From the NCBI RefSeq assembly GCF_008831285.2, contig NC_045138.2, forward strand, positions 27,871,934 to 27,935,933: DNA of 64,000 bases. The letters run 5' to 3'. This DNA comes from Nymphaea colorata. Lineage: Eukaryota; Streptophyta; Magnoliopsida; Nymphaeales; Nymphaeaceae. How positions within the stretch are numbered: the first letter of the stretch is position 1; the number at the start of each line of letters is the position of its first letter. The position numbers were made by a program, and so were the translations under genes. Below, one piece after another: positions 36,644-48,900 of the stretch. The notes under the pieces were generated by a model that made no database searches, was not told the origin of the DNA, and saw only the letters and a list, made by a program, of their open reading frames with translations.

Positions 36644-39600
36644 ATGAAAAAGACAAGAAGGATGACAGGAATATGGCTGATTTGCTTCACTTATTGGCTA
36701 GACTCTGCGATTTGTTTATGGTCAGGATGGTAAGTTCTAAACCACTCTCACAAAGAAAATCGCATATGCTTTCTTTGATGAGTTCTCCGCATTCCTCATG
36801 CACATAGGCATTGGAGAGAACCTGCAAATCTGCCTTTGTTCCAGTCTTATTCGTATCTAATATCCATCAATACTGCTGTGAAGAGCTGCAAAGGCTGCAT
36901 TTCTATTTGATGGTTGCCAAACAAATTAATGGTTACTAAAGCTTATGGCAAGCTGCTGATAAAAGTGCACCATGAACACACACAGACAATAAAAGATCTT
37001 TCTGTCAAGTTCTTACCTTGTCTGCTTTTCAGTCTTTTACGCCCTAACTTTCGCACTCTGTTTTGAGATTCAGATTCTTATATTTCCGAAAACAATATAC
37101 AAAAATTGCCATACATAATGAAATTACAACCCAATTGTCAACAGAAAGCTTTTGCAAGTTTGGGAATGAAGTCACAACATGTCGCAAATTAGACAGGAAA
37201 GCGAGAAAGAAATCTCGCGTTAGTTTCATTTTCGAGAAACTTTTTCTTGCGTTCACCTCTCAAGTTCATTTTACATTGGCTGTAAACCTGTAATTATGAA
37301 AGTTCTCAATCCAACCAGCTCCATTGGAGCCTCCACGGATTAAAACCCTGGGATCTACTCTGGCACCAGAGAGTACTCATAACCTTCTTGTAGCGACGAA
37401 CACGTATTAAAAGCACTGGTCAGACTCATTCCTGTACAATCATATTTAACCTGATCTATGCCCAAAAACAGAAAAGGCTGGAAAAGGAAGGTACAAAGAA
37501 ATCTAGGTTTCATATAATCTTGGTCTTGAGCAGATCATAGAATATGTGATGTCCAAGCTCGCCGCAGAACTTATTTCGTTGACGAATGCTTACCGGTGTG
37601 GACATTAATCTATAATATGCCTTCCTAGCATCCTTGGGAATGAAATCGTTCATTTGTTATTGTTGGATAGAACCACCTCGACCGTCTGCCAGAAACTCGC
37701 CAACAAGGTGGCTGGAAAACGAGCAGATATCGCCATTTTCTTAGGCCGGTCAACGGAAGCAACCGACAAGACAAACCAGAAAAGGGAAATCGAGGACCTT
37801 TTCCGGACACCAATGACAGTATTGCGACGTGGGACAGATGACAAAAACAAGTTTCGAATTTGAAAGCAACAGAATTTGATGAGAATGAACAGTTCCTGCC
37901 ATTCTTATTCCCATGCCCATCATTCTGTCTCTCCCACGGTTTTCACTTGTACTAGTCTTTCCGATGGAACGAAAAGGATTCAGTACGCTCTGATTAATAC
38001 CATTTCCTGGAGACACGACTTTTCAACTCCAAGCCGATTGAAGATAGGAAGACTCAATCGCTTAAAATTTCTGAAATTTTTAAAAATGTAAAGTTTGTAC
38101 ATCAGAGAGCTGATTCAAGCATCAACTTGTAGGTTTTCAGTGTAGATCGCTTAGTCCGTGCCCTCAAAATGTCTTAAACAACCAACAAAATTGATATCCG
38201 AATGTACTTGCATAACATTACCTGATTAAAACCTCACCAGTTCCTCTTCATTCTTGAGACTCTAAGAGTAGCCTCTGTGTGTGTGCGCGTGAGAGAGAGA
38301 GAGAGATGCATCTTGGCCGTGCTAAAATGGACCGAGATTTGAAACTAAACCTAGACATATATGGTAATGAACCCTGACCTAGTGATGTTTTTTCACAGGA
38401 CTTAGCATTTAGAACTAGTAAAGAGCAGAATGAAAACCAAACAACTGGAACCTCTTTGGCATTCATCACAATTTTGAAAAGCTAAAAAATATGTGTTTTG
38501 CAGGGTTCATCAGTCTTGATTGGGGAAACGAAGCCGATACAAACTACAAGAGTGAATCGGCATAGTTTATACTTCGGACTACAAATACATATCAAGTGGT
38601 GTCGGCTAACAAATTGGTTCCCATTATTTCAGCAGTACTGCACGGATCCACCATGTAGTCCGAAGCTTTCCTCTCTACAAGAAGAATAACAATAGTCTTG
38701 CTCCTGTGACTTAGAAAGAAATACATGGTTCGAGCTTCGTTTGTGTATAGGAACTATGAATAATGATGGCATCAATCAACTACCAATTTTTGACCTGTAC
38801 ATGGGACTTGATCCTTGGATCACAATTCAGTTGGACAATGCAACTCATGCTTTTTGAACCGAAATTTTCATGGAAGCTGTATCAACTTCCTTCAGTGTTT
38901 GTCTACTTAAGACAGGCGGCGGCACGCCATTCATATCAAGCTTGGAGCTTCGACCATTATCCGACAATGTCCACTCATTTACTAATGAGTCCATCTCATA
39001 CTCACATTCAAGAGAATTAAGTTTGGATCAATCATTGAATACAGGTAATGCTCCGTTGTTTGATTCTTTTCTGTGTTTGATCCTACTTACGGATAAAGTC
39101 ACCTTTAAGTATCCAGAGCCCATGTTTCTGATAATGTGTGGAAGCGATGGCATTTGGTGGCTCATTCCCACTTAGCAGTGCCATCTTGCAGCTTAGTGCA
39201 ATTGCTGCAATAATGCTCTGAGTGTGAATCGAATAATGTGTTGATCTAAGGGCAAGCAGCTCGGAGTTGACCTCTTTCTGGAATTCAATTTCTTGATGGC
39301 GTGCAAGGCTTGTCTTTATAGCCTCTAGATTGATTAGTTTAGAGCTTGTATGGACGCATCTACTTTGGTTCAGAACATGGTAATAAACGGAGTCTGAAAA
39401 TGCCATGAAGATGCAAAGTTTATATGCAATAGAAAGAAAAATTTCTGTCGTTGGCTAATTTGAAGGCAGGACCGACAAATTTGATGTCGACTAAAGGGCT
39501 TATTAACTTATAGCTCTAAGCAATATTTGTTAGCGGTCATGCTGTTCGTTTCAGCCTTGGACTGCAGGAAAGTTAGGTGCCCTTATCAGTAGCTTTTTTG

Positions 39601-41351
39601 CAAAATTAACTATTATTCTTAATGATGGAGGAAGGTCCAAAGAGAATGCAGTGCCTCTTGGTCATGTTGAATAGGGCGAACCGGTCTCTGATAATATCTT
39701 TGCCTCGAAAAGAACAATTAGTGAATTTTGCTAACACCATCGGCTGATGCCATGCACAGGTTCCCTGAATATTATTTGAATCGCATATGGACACCAGACT
39801 TTAATGCATATGGGCCTTCCCTTAACACAACTCTGGAAGTAAAGGAAGTCTATAACACTAGATTTGGAGCACCTTCAGCAGTGCTACACAGACTGCTGCA
39901 ACCTCATCGAATACCATCAAATTTGGCTCAACCACTAAACCTGGTGTGCCTTACGCCCTATGATTAATGCTCTGGAGGCATATGAAGTACAACATGTAAC
40001 TGTATCTGCAACCTATGGCCAAGATGGTACATCAATCTCAACTCCGTTGGCCTTACATGATTTTCAGAAATAACGTATGTTGTGGAAGTTTGTGAGCCAT
40101 GACTCATGCTTCGGAGGAATTCTTGGTTGCAGTTGATGCAATCATGGGAGTTAAAAGCTACCACCAACTGAAGAAAAACTGGGTATTTGAGCCATGTTTC
40201 CTCAGCCGTACCCCTGGGATGGCCTAAGCTGCAGCTATGGAGACTCAGAGCTTACCAAGAATGATAGGCTTGTGAGTAATATTTCCAATGTCTAATCAAA
40301 TGTTTGCTCGTGACGTCCCCATTTTGATCACTTCAATATGATTCTGCAGGGACCTTTCAAACAGTGGACTAAAATGGACCAATAACTAATTTCATTGGAA
40401 ACTTGACATCAATCCGATCACTGTAAGCACGTAACCTATACATGAAAATCAAATTACCGGATTAGTTTGGCTTCCTATTTTTTTTCACTCTGATACAGGA
40501 ACTTGTCCAGAAATAACCTGCAAGGTCCAATACCTGAATTTTTTTTTTCAATTATGCAGAGTTTGAGGACACTGTGAGTATGGACACCGACTACACTGGT
40601 TGCTTTTATTATCTGGTGTTTTTTGAGCAGAATTTGGATGGTGGTGACATTGGTTTACTGAAATGGGATTCCAGAGACCTATCAAGCAATAATCTGTCTG
40701 GACCGGTGCCTAAGCCCTCAAAAAAAGGATAGATAATGGGTCGATTTCAGTAAGGTCTGCCAAAAATATATTTTACCATATCAAACGAAGCCAGAATTTT
40801 TTTCCATCTAACCATTCAATCTTTTTTACGTGTAGGCTTAACAATAATAGCCATCTTTTTCTGCCTGGTACCTCCACCGGGAAGTGCCTAAGGCCCTAAA
40901 GAGATTGAGAATCAGGATCAACCTAACAACTGCAACAGAGGTATGATCATTCTGTGGTTGGCCTTCCACATATCTGCTCGCTCTTTCCATTGGCTATTTG
41001 TTTATCTCTATCTCCAAACCGGGTGAAATAGATGTCATTATCGAGCTTCGTCAGTGACCATCAACCATCAGCCAGTTCACTTACAATGATATTATGAGAA
41101 TCACCAATAACTTCGACAACTAAATTGGTAAAGGTAGCTCGACTACTGTATTCCTAGGCAAGCTGAACCAAGACGTTAATGTGGCACTTAAGATTGTGGA
41201 CAGAGGAGCAACTGCACGAATCAACGCTTTCTCTGCAGAGGTTAGTTCTTTGGAAGCTACGTTTTGTCTTCTAGAAACCAAGTTCTAAAACAATGCAGCT
41301 AAGAGAGAGAGAGAAGAGATTAAACAATGGATTGACTTGCAATTTTTTCAG

Positions 41352-41478
41352 GTGGCTTTATTGACGCGTGTTCACCATATAAAATTGGTCACCCTGCGTG
41401 GATTCTGTGACGAAGGAGAGAACAAAATCCTCGTCGATGAGTACATGGCTGGAGGAGACCTGCAAAAGCTTTTGTCGG
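41352..41478 (+). other. D exon 10, first copy
   Basis: A 127-nt exon with an AG acceptor and GT donor encodes a kinase segment reading VHHIKLVTLRGFCDEGEN and ending GGDLQKLLS (kinase beta4, beta5 and hinge). Its length and phase equal exon 10 of A, B, C, E and G. The frame is open. Confidence 0.8.
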
Positions 41479-41696
41479 GTTTGAGCTCTTGAACCAGAAT
41501 GACTTTCTTATACAGTTGAAAGTTAAGCATGATATTTTATTTACCAAAACTGCAAGAAAAAACGCTGCACCTACTGAACAGATACTGATTGCATATCTGC
41601 ATATCCCAACGTTAAACTTATTCAGTTCTAATTACGTCAGAATGGCAGTCTTTCCATGATTGGGCGTTTCTAGGTTCATATTTGAACTAGTTGCAG

Positions 41697-41823
41697 GTTG
41701 GTTCATTGACGCAAGTCCGTCACAAATTCTTGGTCTCTTTCTATGGATTCTGTGACGAAGGAGAGGATATGATCCTTGTGTTCGAGTTAATGTTCGGAGG
41801 AAATCTCCAGGAGCCATTATCAG
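41697..41823 (+). other. D exon 10, second copy
   Basis: A second 127-nt exon of the same phase lies 218 bp downstream and encodes VGSLTQVRHKFLVSFYGF followed by CDEGEDMILVFELMFGG. It too has AG and GT borders and an open frame. Including both copies would shift the frame (127 is not a multiple of 3), so only one could be used per transcript. No other gene in the window has two. Confidence 0.8.
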
Positions 41824-43028
41824 GTATGAGTTTCCGTCCACCATGCAATCGTCATGTACTTGGATACCGTGGAAGGCTTTTTCAAAGTATGTGGCGTTAT
41901 CTTCTGTACTTTCATTTTTATGAAATATGGTCATAATTCGTATTTATGGAACTGAAAACATGAGGAAGATGTAAATAATCGAAAGACATTAATTTCTGTT
42001 GTATATTAAAAAGTAGGTGCTCTTAATCTTGAAAAAGACGGGCCTTTTGATGGGCAGGCCTTTTGCTGCAGGTAAAAGACGGAAATCTAAAGACTTGAGC
42101 TGGGAAAGGAGACTAGAAATCGCATTAGTGTTGCAACAGGTTTGCGTCCAAGAGGCCCTCGAACTTGTTTCTTATATTAATCGAATGCCAATTTAATTGC
42201 TTGGTTTGTAGGGCCGGAATACCTGCACAACGGATGCACGCCGTCCATAGTACACAGGGATGTGAAAGCAGAGAACATTCTTTTGGATGAAAATTTGGAG
42301 GCGAGGTTATCAGATTTTGGATTGGCTAAAGCCGTGATCACTACCAGAAATGTACCGGAGGCATCGACTCGAATTGTTGGAACAAAAGGAATACTTGGAT
42401 CCAGAGTATGCTAGGAACATCGATTCATTTTTGTTTACTTCATTTAACAAATCCTGATCTCCATATTTGTTCATTCAGTCTCCACTCGTATCTTTTCACA
42501 TGAACCTCCTTTGATTATTTTCTTTTCATGATATTGACCACCATTTTGCATGTCCATTCCGACCAACATTGCATCATGATACAATTCAATTGAAAATGCA
42601 GAGTTATTCTGTCTTTCTGTTTTTTTTTTTTTTTCTCTCCCAGATCTGAAAATCCAAGGATTCTGTTACCTCCAACTCTTGTGCATTTACCGTGTCTAAT
42701 CTAGTTTTACGTGTATAGCTTTGGAGTCGTCCTTCTTGAGCTTATCACAGGGTATCCTACTCCTTTCTTGAACGATGAATAGAAAACTTGTCTCGTCTTC
42801 TGGGCGAAAGAAAAGAGCTCCAAAGGGCATCTTGAAGAAATTGTTGATCCCAGGCTAGAAGGGCAGTACAATAGCTGCTCAAAAGGGAGGCCTACAATGA
42901 GAGAAATCGTAAAGAAACTGAAGGCAGCTAAAGATCAAGAGGCATACCATTTGGAATATGGAACAGCAGATTAATCCTCGACCGCCCATGGATCCTATGT
43001 AGAAATTGCTCTCCATCCTGCAAGGTAA

Positions 43029-43965
43029 TGTAGAATATGCTATGGAGGAGTATGTCGCAAACTAACCATACATATTTTTCTTTATTTCAATTGAAGAGTT
43101 GGAGGTGGAAAGACCTTTACAAGATCAAGTCAAGAAGCCATTTGGTCCTCCTTCTTCCTCCTATTAGAAGTTGATGCAGTGACACGAGCATTGTGATTTC
43201 CCTGCTCTGCGATTTCTGCCTCTCCCAATGCATTTGATTTTCTTCCAAAATAAGAGAATTCACTTTAACAACATCAGAGTGCTAAATATGAATGGGTGGT
43301 CGTCTCCTCTTCCCAGTTGCCAAGAAAAAGATGGCATGTAAGTCTTTAACCTCACATATTTCCGCACGCAAAGATCCTATTAAGGTGGCTTGATTTTTCC
43401 AATTGGACTCGTCCACAGTAGCATTTCAGTAGCATATGTTGGAGAATACCGTTTCTTATTCTAGTAGAACTTCCTCTTTTAACATTTATGGTCGTTACTT
43501 CCAAGTTTTTAGGCCTGGTTGATAGGTTGTCATTGTTTATCCTTGGACATGGTATTCCTCACCTTGCTTCTTCCTTGTCAAAAACACATGCAATTAGAAC
43601 TCGTATATTCTTCTCTGAAATGTAAGGGCAGCTTCCCTTGTCGATCTGGTTTCAGCTTCGCTACTCCAATCTCAGTTGTGCGTGGTTCCATCCATCTCTA
43701 TGATCATTTTGTTGTGGACTCATCTGGTTAGGTCAACTTTGTTTTTGTTTCATTAGAAAAGGAAGAAAAGTTTCCTCTGATCTTTCTAATCTGATTTTGA
43801 TACTTGGTCCAAAGACGGTTCATCTCCTGCTTTCTCCTTAATTTGAACTTCTTTTTTCTCAAACAAGAAAAAAGGAAGATTGCATGGTAGCTACAAATCG
43901 CATGACGAGTTGCCATGGAAAAAATAAAAGAGAAAGTGATAATAGGGCTTCGTTCCTAACAAATA
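43029..43965. other. Intergenic D-E, part 1
   Basis: No gene or element was recognised. Short frames (43519-43731 +, 43728-43916 -) have no recognisable domain. Confidence 0.45.
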
Positions 43966-44060
43966 CGAGCCTTGCAGCCTTGGGTCTACGTGCTGGCAAT
44001 TTGTCTTCTCACTATTTTGGGCGTCACCTATTGGAGGATGTGAACTCGCCTTGATTTTAG
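43966..44060 (-). pseudogene. Orphan fragment of a receptor-kinase last exon
   Basis: About 95 bp match, on the minus strand, the middle of exon 13 of gene G (62540-62635). Shared words include GAGCCTTGCAGCCTTGG, GCTGGCAATTT, TTTTGGGCGTCACC and GGATGTGAACTCG. The readable peptide ends HVDPRLQGSY, the kinase IVDPRLQG motif. No other exon lies nearby, and the orientation is opposite to D and E. It is a trace of a former minus-strand copy or of a local rearrangement. Confidence 0.75.
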
Positions 44061-44579
44061 GGTGTCCATACAGGCAACATCTCGATCCAACGACTGGTCC
44101 TCTTTCTGGTAAGATTTTCAGTAAATGGCACAATCACTTTCTGTCTCCTTATGCAGCACAGGACTAAGATTGCTGTGAAGACAGAGTTGCACACGGTATA
44201 TAGCAGAAACGAAAGAACATATCCATATAGAACATGCATTTTAAAGGCATGATCTCAAATTATTGTGATTTCAAAAATGTCCGATGCCGCGGGGACACTC
44301 GTGTTCAATTTACTGCACGAAATAACCAAAGCTAAACCCCAGGAATTCAATTTCGCCGAACTTTCTGCAGAACCAATGAATTGGTTCAAAGTTTTACCTT
44401 TGAGCTAGTACCAGCAACAGCATAGACGTGCATTTACATTTCCAATAAAATGAACACTTGCCTTTCTTAATGTTCCCATCAATAACATAGGCCTCCATCA
44501 CTGTGAAAAAGTTAGTGAGGCAGGTTATTCTGCAAAGAGCCAAAGAGAGGGAAATATGTATATTGACGACGTGGAGAAA
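44061..44579. other. Intergenic D-E, part 2
   Basis: Nothing recognised between the orphan exon and the TRIM element. Confidence 0.45.
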
Positions 44580-45039
44580 GTAACTGTAACACTCAAATGT
44601 TTAGTCTGGTATTAAAGATTGTGAAAGATCTTCAATGACTTATAAGAGTGTCATTAATGAGATGATTGTCTTGGTTCTTAGCATTTTGGAGTTGGAATCC
44701 AAACTGTTAGGGGTGGGTTGAGATCCGTTAGACTAGGGGCCCGAGCTCACTAGTGGGTTGGGTTGTTATAGTGATATCAAAGGTGGTTCAACACTCAGAC
44801 CTAAGGTCCCACACGCATGGACGCGTGTGCCTTAAGGGGATGGATTATAACGCTCCAAATGTTTAGTCCCGTATTGAAGATTGGAAGAGATCTTCAATAA
44901 CTTATAAGGGGGTCATTAATGAGATGATTGTCTTGATTCCTACATTTTTGGAGGTTGGAACTAAAATTGCTAGAGAGCGAGTGGAGATCCACTAGACCAA
45001 GGGCCCGAGCCCAAGAATGGGTCGAATTATTACAGTAAC
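44580..45039 (+). mobile_element. Complete TRIM retrotransposon (LTR-PBS-PPT-LTR) with GTAAC target duplications
   Basis: The 5' LTR is 44585-44770 (starts TGTAACACTC, ends GTTGTTATA). One base later comes a primer-binding-site-like TGATATCAAAGG, a decayed form of the TGGTATCAGAGC initiator-tRNA match. A roughly 75-bp internal part follows, with CACACGCATGGACGCGTGTG. The purine tract AAGGGGATGGA (44834-44844) directly precedes the 3' LTR at 44846-45034, which ends TTACA. The 5 bp GTAAC occur on both sides (44580-44584, 45035-45039). There are no ORFs, as expected for terminal-repeat retrotransposons in miniature. LTRs of under 200 bp and a total of 450 bp fit that class. Relatives lie at 1-225 and 53599-53726. 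Confidence 0.85.
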
Positions 45040-45909
45040 ACTTTGTCAACCTTGCAAATGGGAGGTTCAAACCATCAATCAACATACGCGCTCGTTTACT
45101 CACGGATAGCGCTATTTAACTTGCATAAGTATTACTCTAAATAGAAAGTAAATTTATATGAGTATGATCATGATTTGGAGATGAAAAATATGCAATTAAG
45201 GAGTATTGGTGCATTGCAAGAAGTTCATGATTGGTTTCTCATTAGACACGATGCAATCAAGGTGGATGAATTCTTGGAAAGCTGACACCATGGGACGTTG
45301 TTATCTACTAAAGGCGGATTGGGGCGTCATGGCAGACACCCTTTGTCCTTGTGACCTCATTCACATACGGCGGAGAGTATCCAATTTTTGAAGAATGACA
45401 AGTGGTGGGTCATTCCATAGCACAATGTTTGGACCGGACCATTTATGTCCGTGCTCAAGACGCTTAAATGGCCTGCTATTCCTTTGTGATGGAGAAGATG
45501 CGGCTAATGCTACAAGTGCCCTGCTATTCCTTGGAAATCACGAAACACAAGAAACAAAAATAGCCCGACTTTTGCTGGTACATTAAAGAAGACCTGTAAA
45601 TTTCAATTTGTTAAGACTTATAAATTTCAATTTTGTACAGTAACATATTCAAACCTCTCCCATTAAAATTTGTCATCCACAAGAGCGTGAGACGAGTATT
45701 CTTCTTGTTCCCATCCCGTTTGTCCAGAAGCTCAAAAGTCCAGGTATACTGGTCATCCATGACGGGTTGGATGTTTACAGTTCCAGCACAAGGGATCACG
45801 ACACCAGTGACTGACCGGTTCCATATTCCTCTCGAGTCTCGGCTCTTTGTACTTCTTCGGCACTAAGGAAGGAGGAGATAGAGAAGGGTGGAAACAGAGT
45901 TGAGGGCTA
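45040..45909 (+). promoter_or_regulatory. 5' flank of gene E, partly conserved upstream of F
   Basis: Two blocks recur upstream of pseudogene F: one around 45551-45600 (AAATAGCCC-ACTTTTGCTGG) and one at about 45685-45850 (TTCCTCTTGTTCC/TTCTTCTTGTTCCC, GTTTACAGTTCC, TGACTGAC, CATATTCC). Shared upstream sequence in duplicated genes of different age marks likely promoter DNA. No clear TATA box was assigned. The rest of the interval (45040-45550) holds nothing recognised. Confidence 0.5.
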
Positions 45910-48900
45910 ATGAACACGATGAGCAACCCATGTGGCGGCTTCTTGCTTCGGCTTTTGTATTCTACTGCTTCTGCTCTACTCCTGGCAGTGGCTGCTGCTC
46001 AAGATGGTAACTATTAATTCCTTTCTTCCTCCTCTCCGGATGCAAACTCTGTCTTCTGTTTTTATCAATAAATCGGCGAACCTCTCGCATGCAGTGCATT
46101 ATGGAAAGTCGGCAGTGGGGGTAAACCAAATCCTATCAGACCCAGTTTTCAAAACGCTTATAGATATGATAAGCATGAACACTTGTCGTACACAGTAAGC
46201 GAATCAAAGTTGAATTTATGTGGAGAGATCGGTAGGTGGGGTGCAGCTTTGAATCTGAACTTACAGACCAAACAGAAACCGAAATTTGTAGATAGTTCAA
46301 CAAAAGGTAACATCCGAATGTGATAGCCAAGTTTTGTATTAATGACTTGCCGTCCAACTCAAAGTTTGGCCGAGGTGCAGACTGATTTCCCAAACAGTAG
46401 GATATATAAATTAATGGTCGCCGAGGTATCTTTACCAGATCAATCTGGGCTACCTGGCGATCCCGAGAATAGAAAGATCTGATACAAGTTCAGACGGAAA
46501 CTGATCAAACACCAAAGATCCGTCTCTGTAGCATAAACTTAATAGACTCAAAATTTTACATACAGGATCGTGAAGATTGGTATTACGGACGATCAGGTTC
46601 GGCTGGAAGTTTGATTTAGATTTAGGTGTTATAAAACCACAAACAAAGCATAGATCGACACTTTAAATGTGAAAATCCGTCAAATCCATATTAGTGGATT
46701 GAACTGGAAATCTGACATATTTAGAGCAAATACTTTAATTTTCCCCGTCTGCTGAAAGAATATATGCGACTCGTATTAGTGTCTAATCTTCCACTCTGTC
46801 AGGCTTCCTCAACATCGACTGCGGACTTCCGGCCAATACAACCTACAGAAGTGAAACCACTCTCGAGTATGTCTCCGACAGTAAATACACAAGCAACGGG
46901 TTCGAGAAGCGGCTCGACTCTGTCACCCCCAACGATGCGCCAACGATCTACCGGACTCTTAGATACTTCCCTCGTTACAAGAGGAACTGCTACAGTCTGT
47001 CTGTGATACAGGGCACCAACTATCTGGTTCGGGCATCCTTCATGTATGGCAACTATGACGGAGCCAACACGGCCCCGAGCTTCGATCTCTACCTTGGAGT
47101 TGATCTTTGGGATACCGTCAAGCTAGACAACGCAACTCATATGTATTGGACGGAGATTTTCAGCATTGCAACAACCGGAACCATGAGCGTGTGCCTTGTC
47201 AACACTGCAATGGGCGTGCCCTTCATTTCTGGCTTGGAACTCCGTCCTCTCAGTGGTGCCGATGGTTACAAAGAGCATTTCATGAATGACAATTCTTCAC
47301 TTGTTACCTTCCAGAGAATAGATGTTGGAGGAGCTGCACAAGTGAGGTAAGCAACTCGCATCTGATCACGAAGCATTCTTCCTTTGATCTTCCAAACTGA
47401 AAGATGGTCGAGGAACAACCCTAACCTGCTCCATGCCCAAAGAAAAGAGCCATTTGGATTTGGTTTTCTAGCTCCGTTTAAGTTCGGATCAATCATGGCT
47501 CAACCTTGATGGTGACCGACAGGTTCCCCGCCGATCCATACGATCGTCTTTGGACACCAAGCTCTTCCCGATACGGCACTCCTGTCAGCATCGCTGTGAC
47601 TCTAGAGAGAGGCGATGAAACTCGGCTCTTTCTGCCGCTTGCAGTGATGCAAACCGCAGTCGCCTCCTCGAATCCCATACTCGTCACTTGGTCAGGTGAG
47701 CCCTCTGATAGCTACCATTTTGTCTTGGGATTTGCTGGGTTGCAACCGTCGACGGGCAGGAGGACCTTGATAGTAAAGTTGGACGGTAACGACTTTTACA
47801 AGCCCTTCAGCTTTGGCTACGGTGGCGTGTACACCGTGTACTCGACCTTGCCTCTCCCGGGTGCCGGCCAGCACTCTTTCACGGTGGAGGCCAACGAGGG
47901 TTCAGATAATGGCCCCATCCTCAACGCCTTTGAGATCTACAAGATCGTCCAGCCCCGTGGCGCCGCTGCAACTTTCCCTGAAGATGGTGCGCTTCTTTTG
48001 ACATTTTCTTTTTCTTTTTGTCTTAGTCAATCAGCCACGTGACATGCTCAAGATCAAGCATGCGATTCTCTTGCCATAAAATTGTAGAGCGTCTGTTTGA
48101 GCTTCAGCCTGTCGGATTTTAACGGAAAAGCCTTTTCTTTTATACACAGTTCTTGCTATCAAGGCCGTGCAAGATTACTACCAGATAAAAAAGAATTGGA
48201 ACGCCGATCCATGCTTACCTCTCGATGCTCCTTGGGATGGCTTGACCTGCAGCCTTGACAATCAGTCGTCTCCAAGAATAGAAGCCCTGTAAGATTTTAC
48301 CTCCATTCCTTAGAAATTCATATGTTCGAGGTGGAAGCACATGATCTACTATCTCCTTCCGATCTCCGGTCACAGAACCAACGATCAGTTTAGCGACCAA
48401 AGACCATTTGATCCACTTATAAACAGTAACACGTGTAGTTTGAAATCGAATTACAAAGAGGCTTGCTATTTTCATGTGATGTGAGATCATTCGTTCCACC
48501 TTCAAAGAACGATTAGTGCGTGCCTGGTTCGACTGCTGTGCTTACAAAAACTGTTATTTATAGGGATCTGTCTAATGCTGGACTAAGTGGTGCAATTTCC
48601 TCGCATCTTTCGCAATTAACAGCACTCAGAAAATTGTAAGTGCAGATTGACACGGCATCTTCGTTTGGAATTAAAATGTTCTATTTTCTTACGACTTAAT
48701 CTCATATGTCCTATTTCTTCTCTATGTTTAATGAATCTAGGAACTTATCAATGAACAATATTAATGGATCTTTGCCATCTTTTCTAGCAGACTTCCAGTA
48801 CCTGTCCGATATGTGAGTATTTTTCAATAACACTGTCTAGGTGCATAATCAAATTAACAAGTATTTCTCGGTCATATGATTTTTTTTAATGGATTCAGAG

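Larger units (their letters stand above)
36644..43028 (+). pseudogene. Gene D: decayed LRR-RLK I receptor kinase with a doubled exon 10
   Basis: Relics of the whole gene are in order: exon 1 36644-36729, exon 2 38504-39044, exon 3 39760-40026 (about 180 bp short), exon 4 40133-40271, exons 5-7 40350-40432, 40499-40573 and 40675-40754, exon 8 about 40836-40940, exon 9 41040-41240, exon 10 twice (41352-41478, 41697-41823), exon 11 42072-42139, exon 12 42212-42409, exon 13 about 42718-43028. Stops include TAG at 38563, TGA at 38855 and TAA inside exon 9. Frameshifts occur in exons 1, 2, 4 and 5. Exon 8 lacks a recognisable membrane span and exon 13 has internal deletions. Readable motifs are [34 protein letters not shown] and DFGLAK. 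The HRDVKAEN form differs from all other copies here, so D is a separate, older lineage. Confidence 0.88.
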
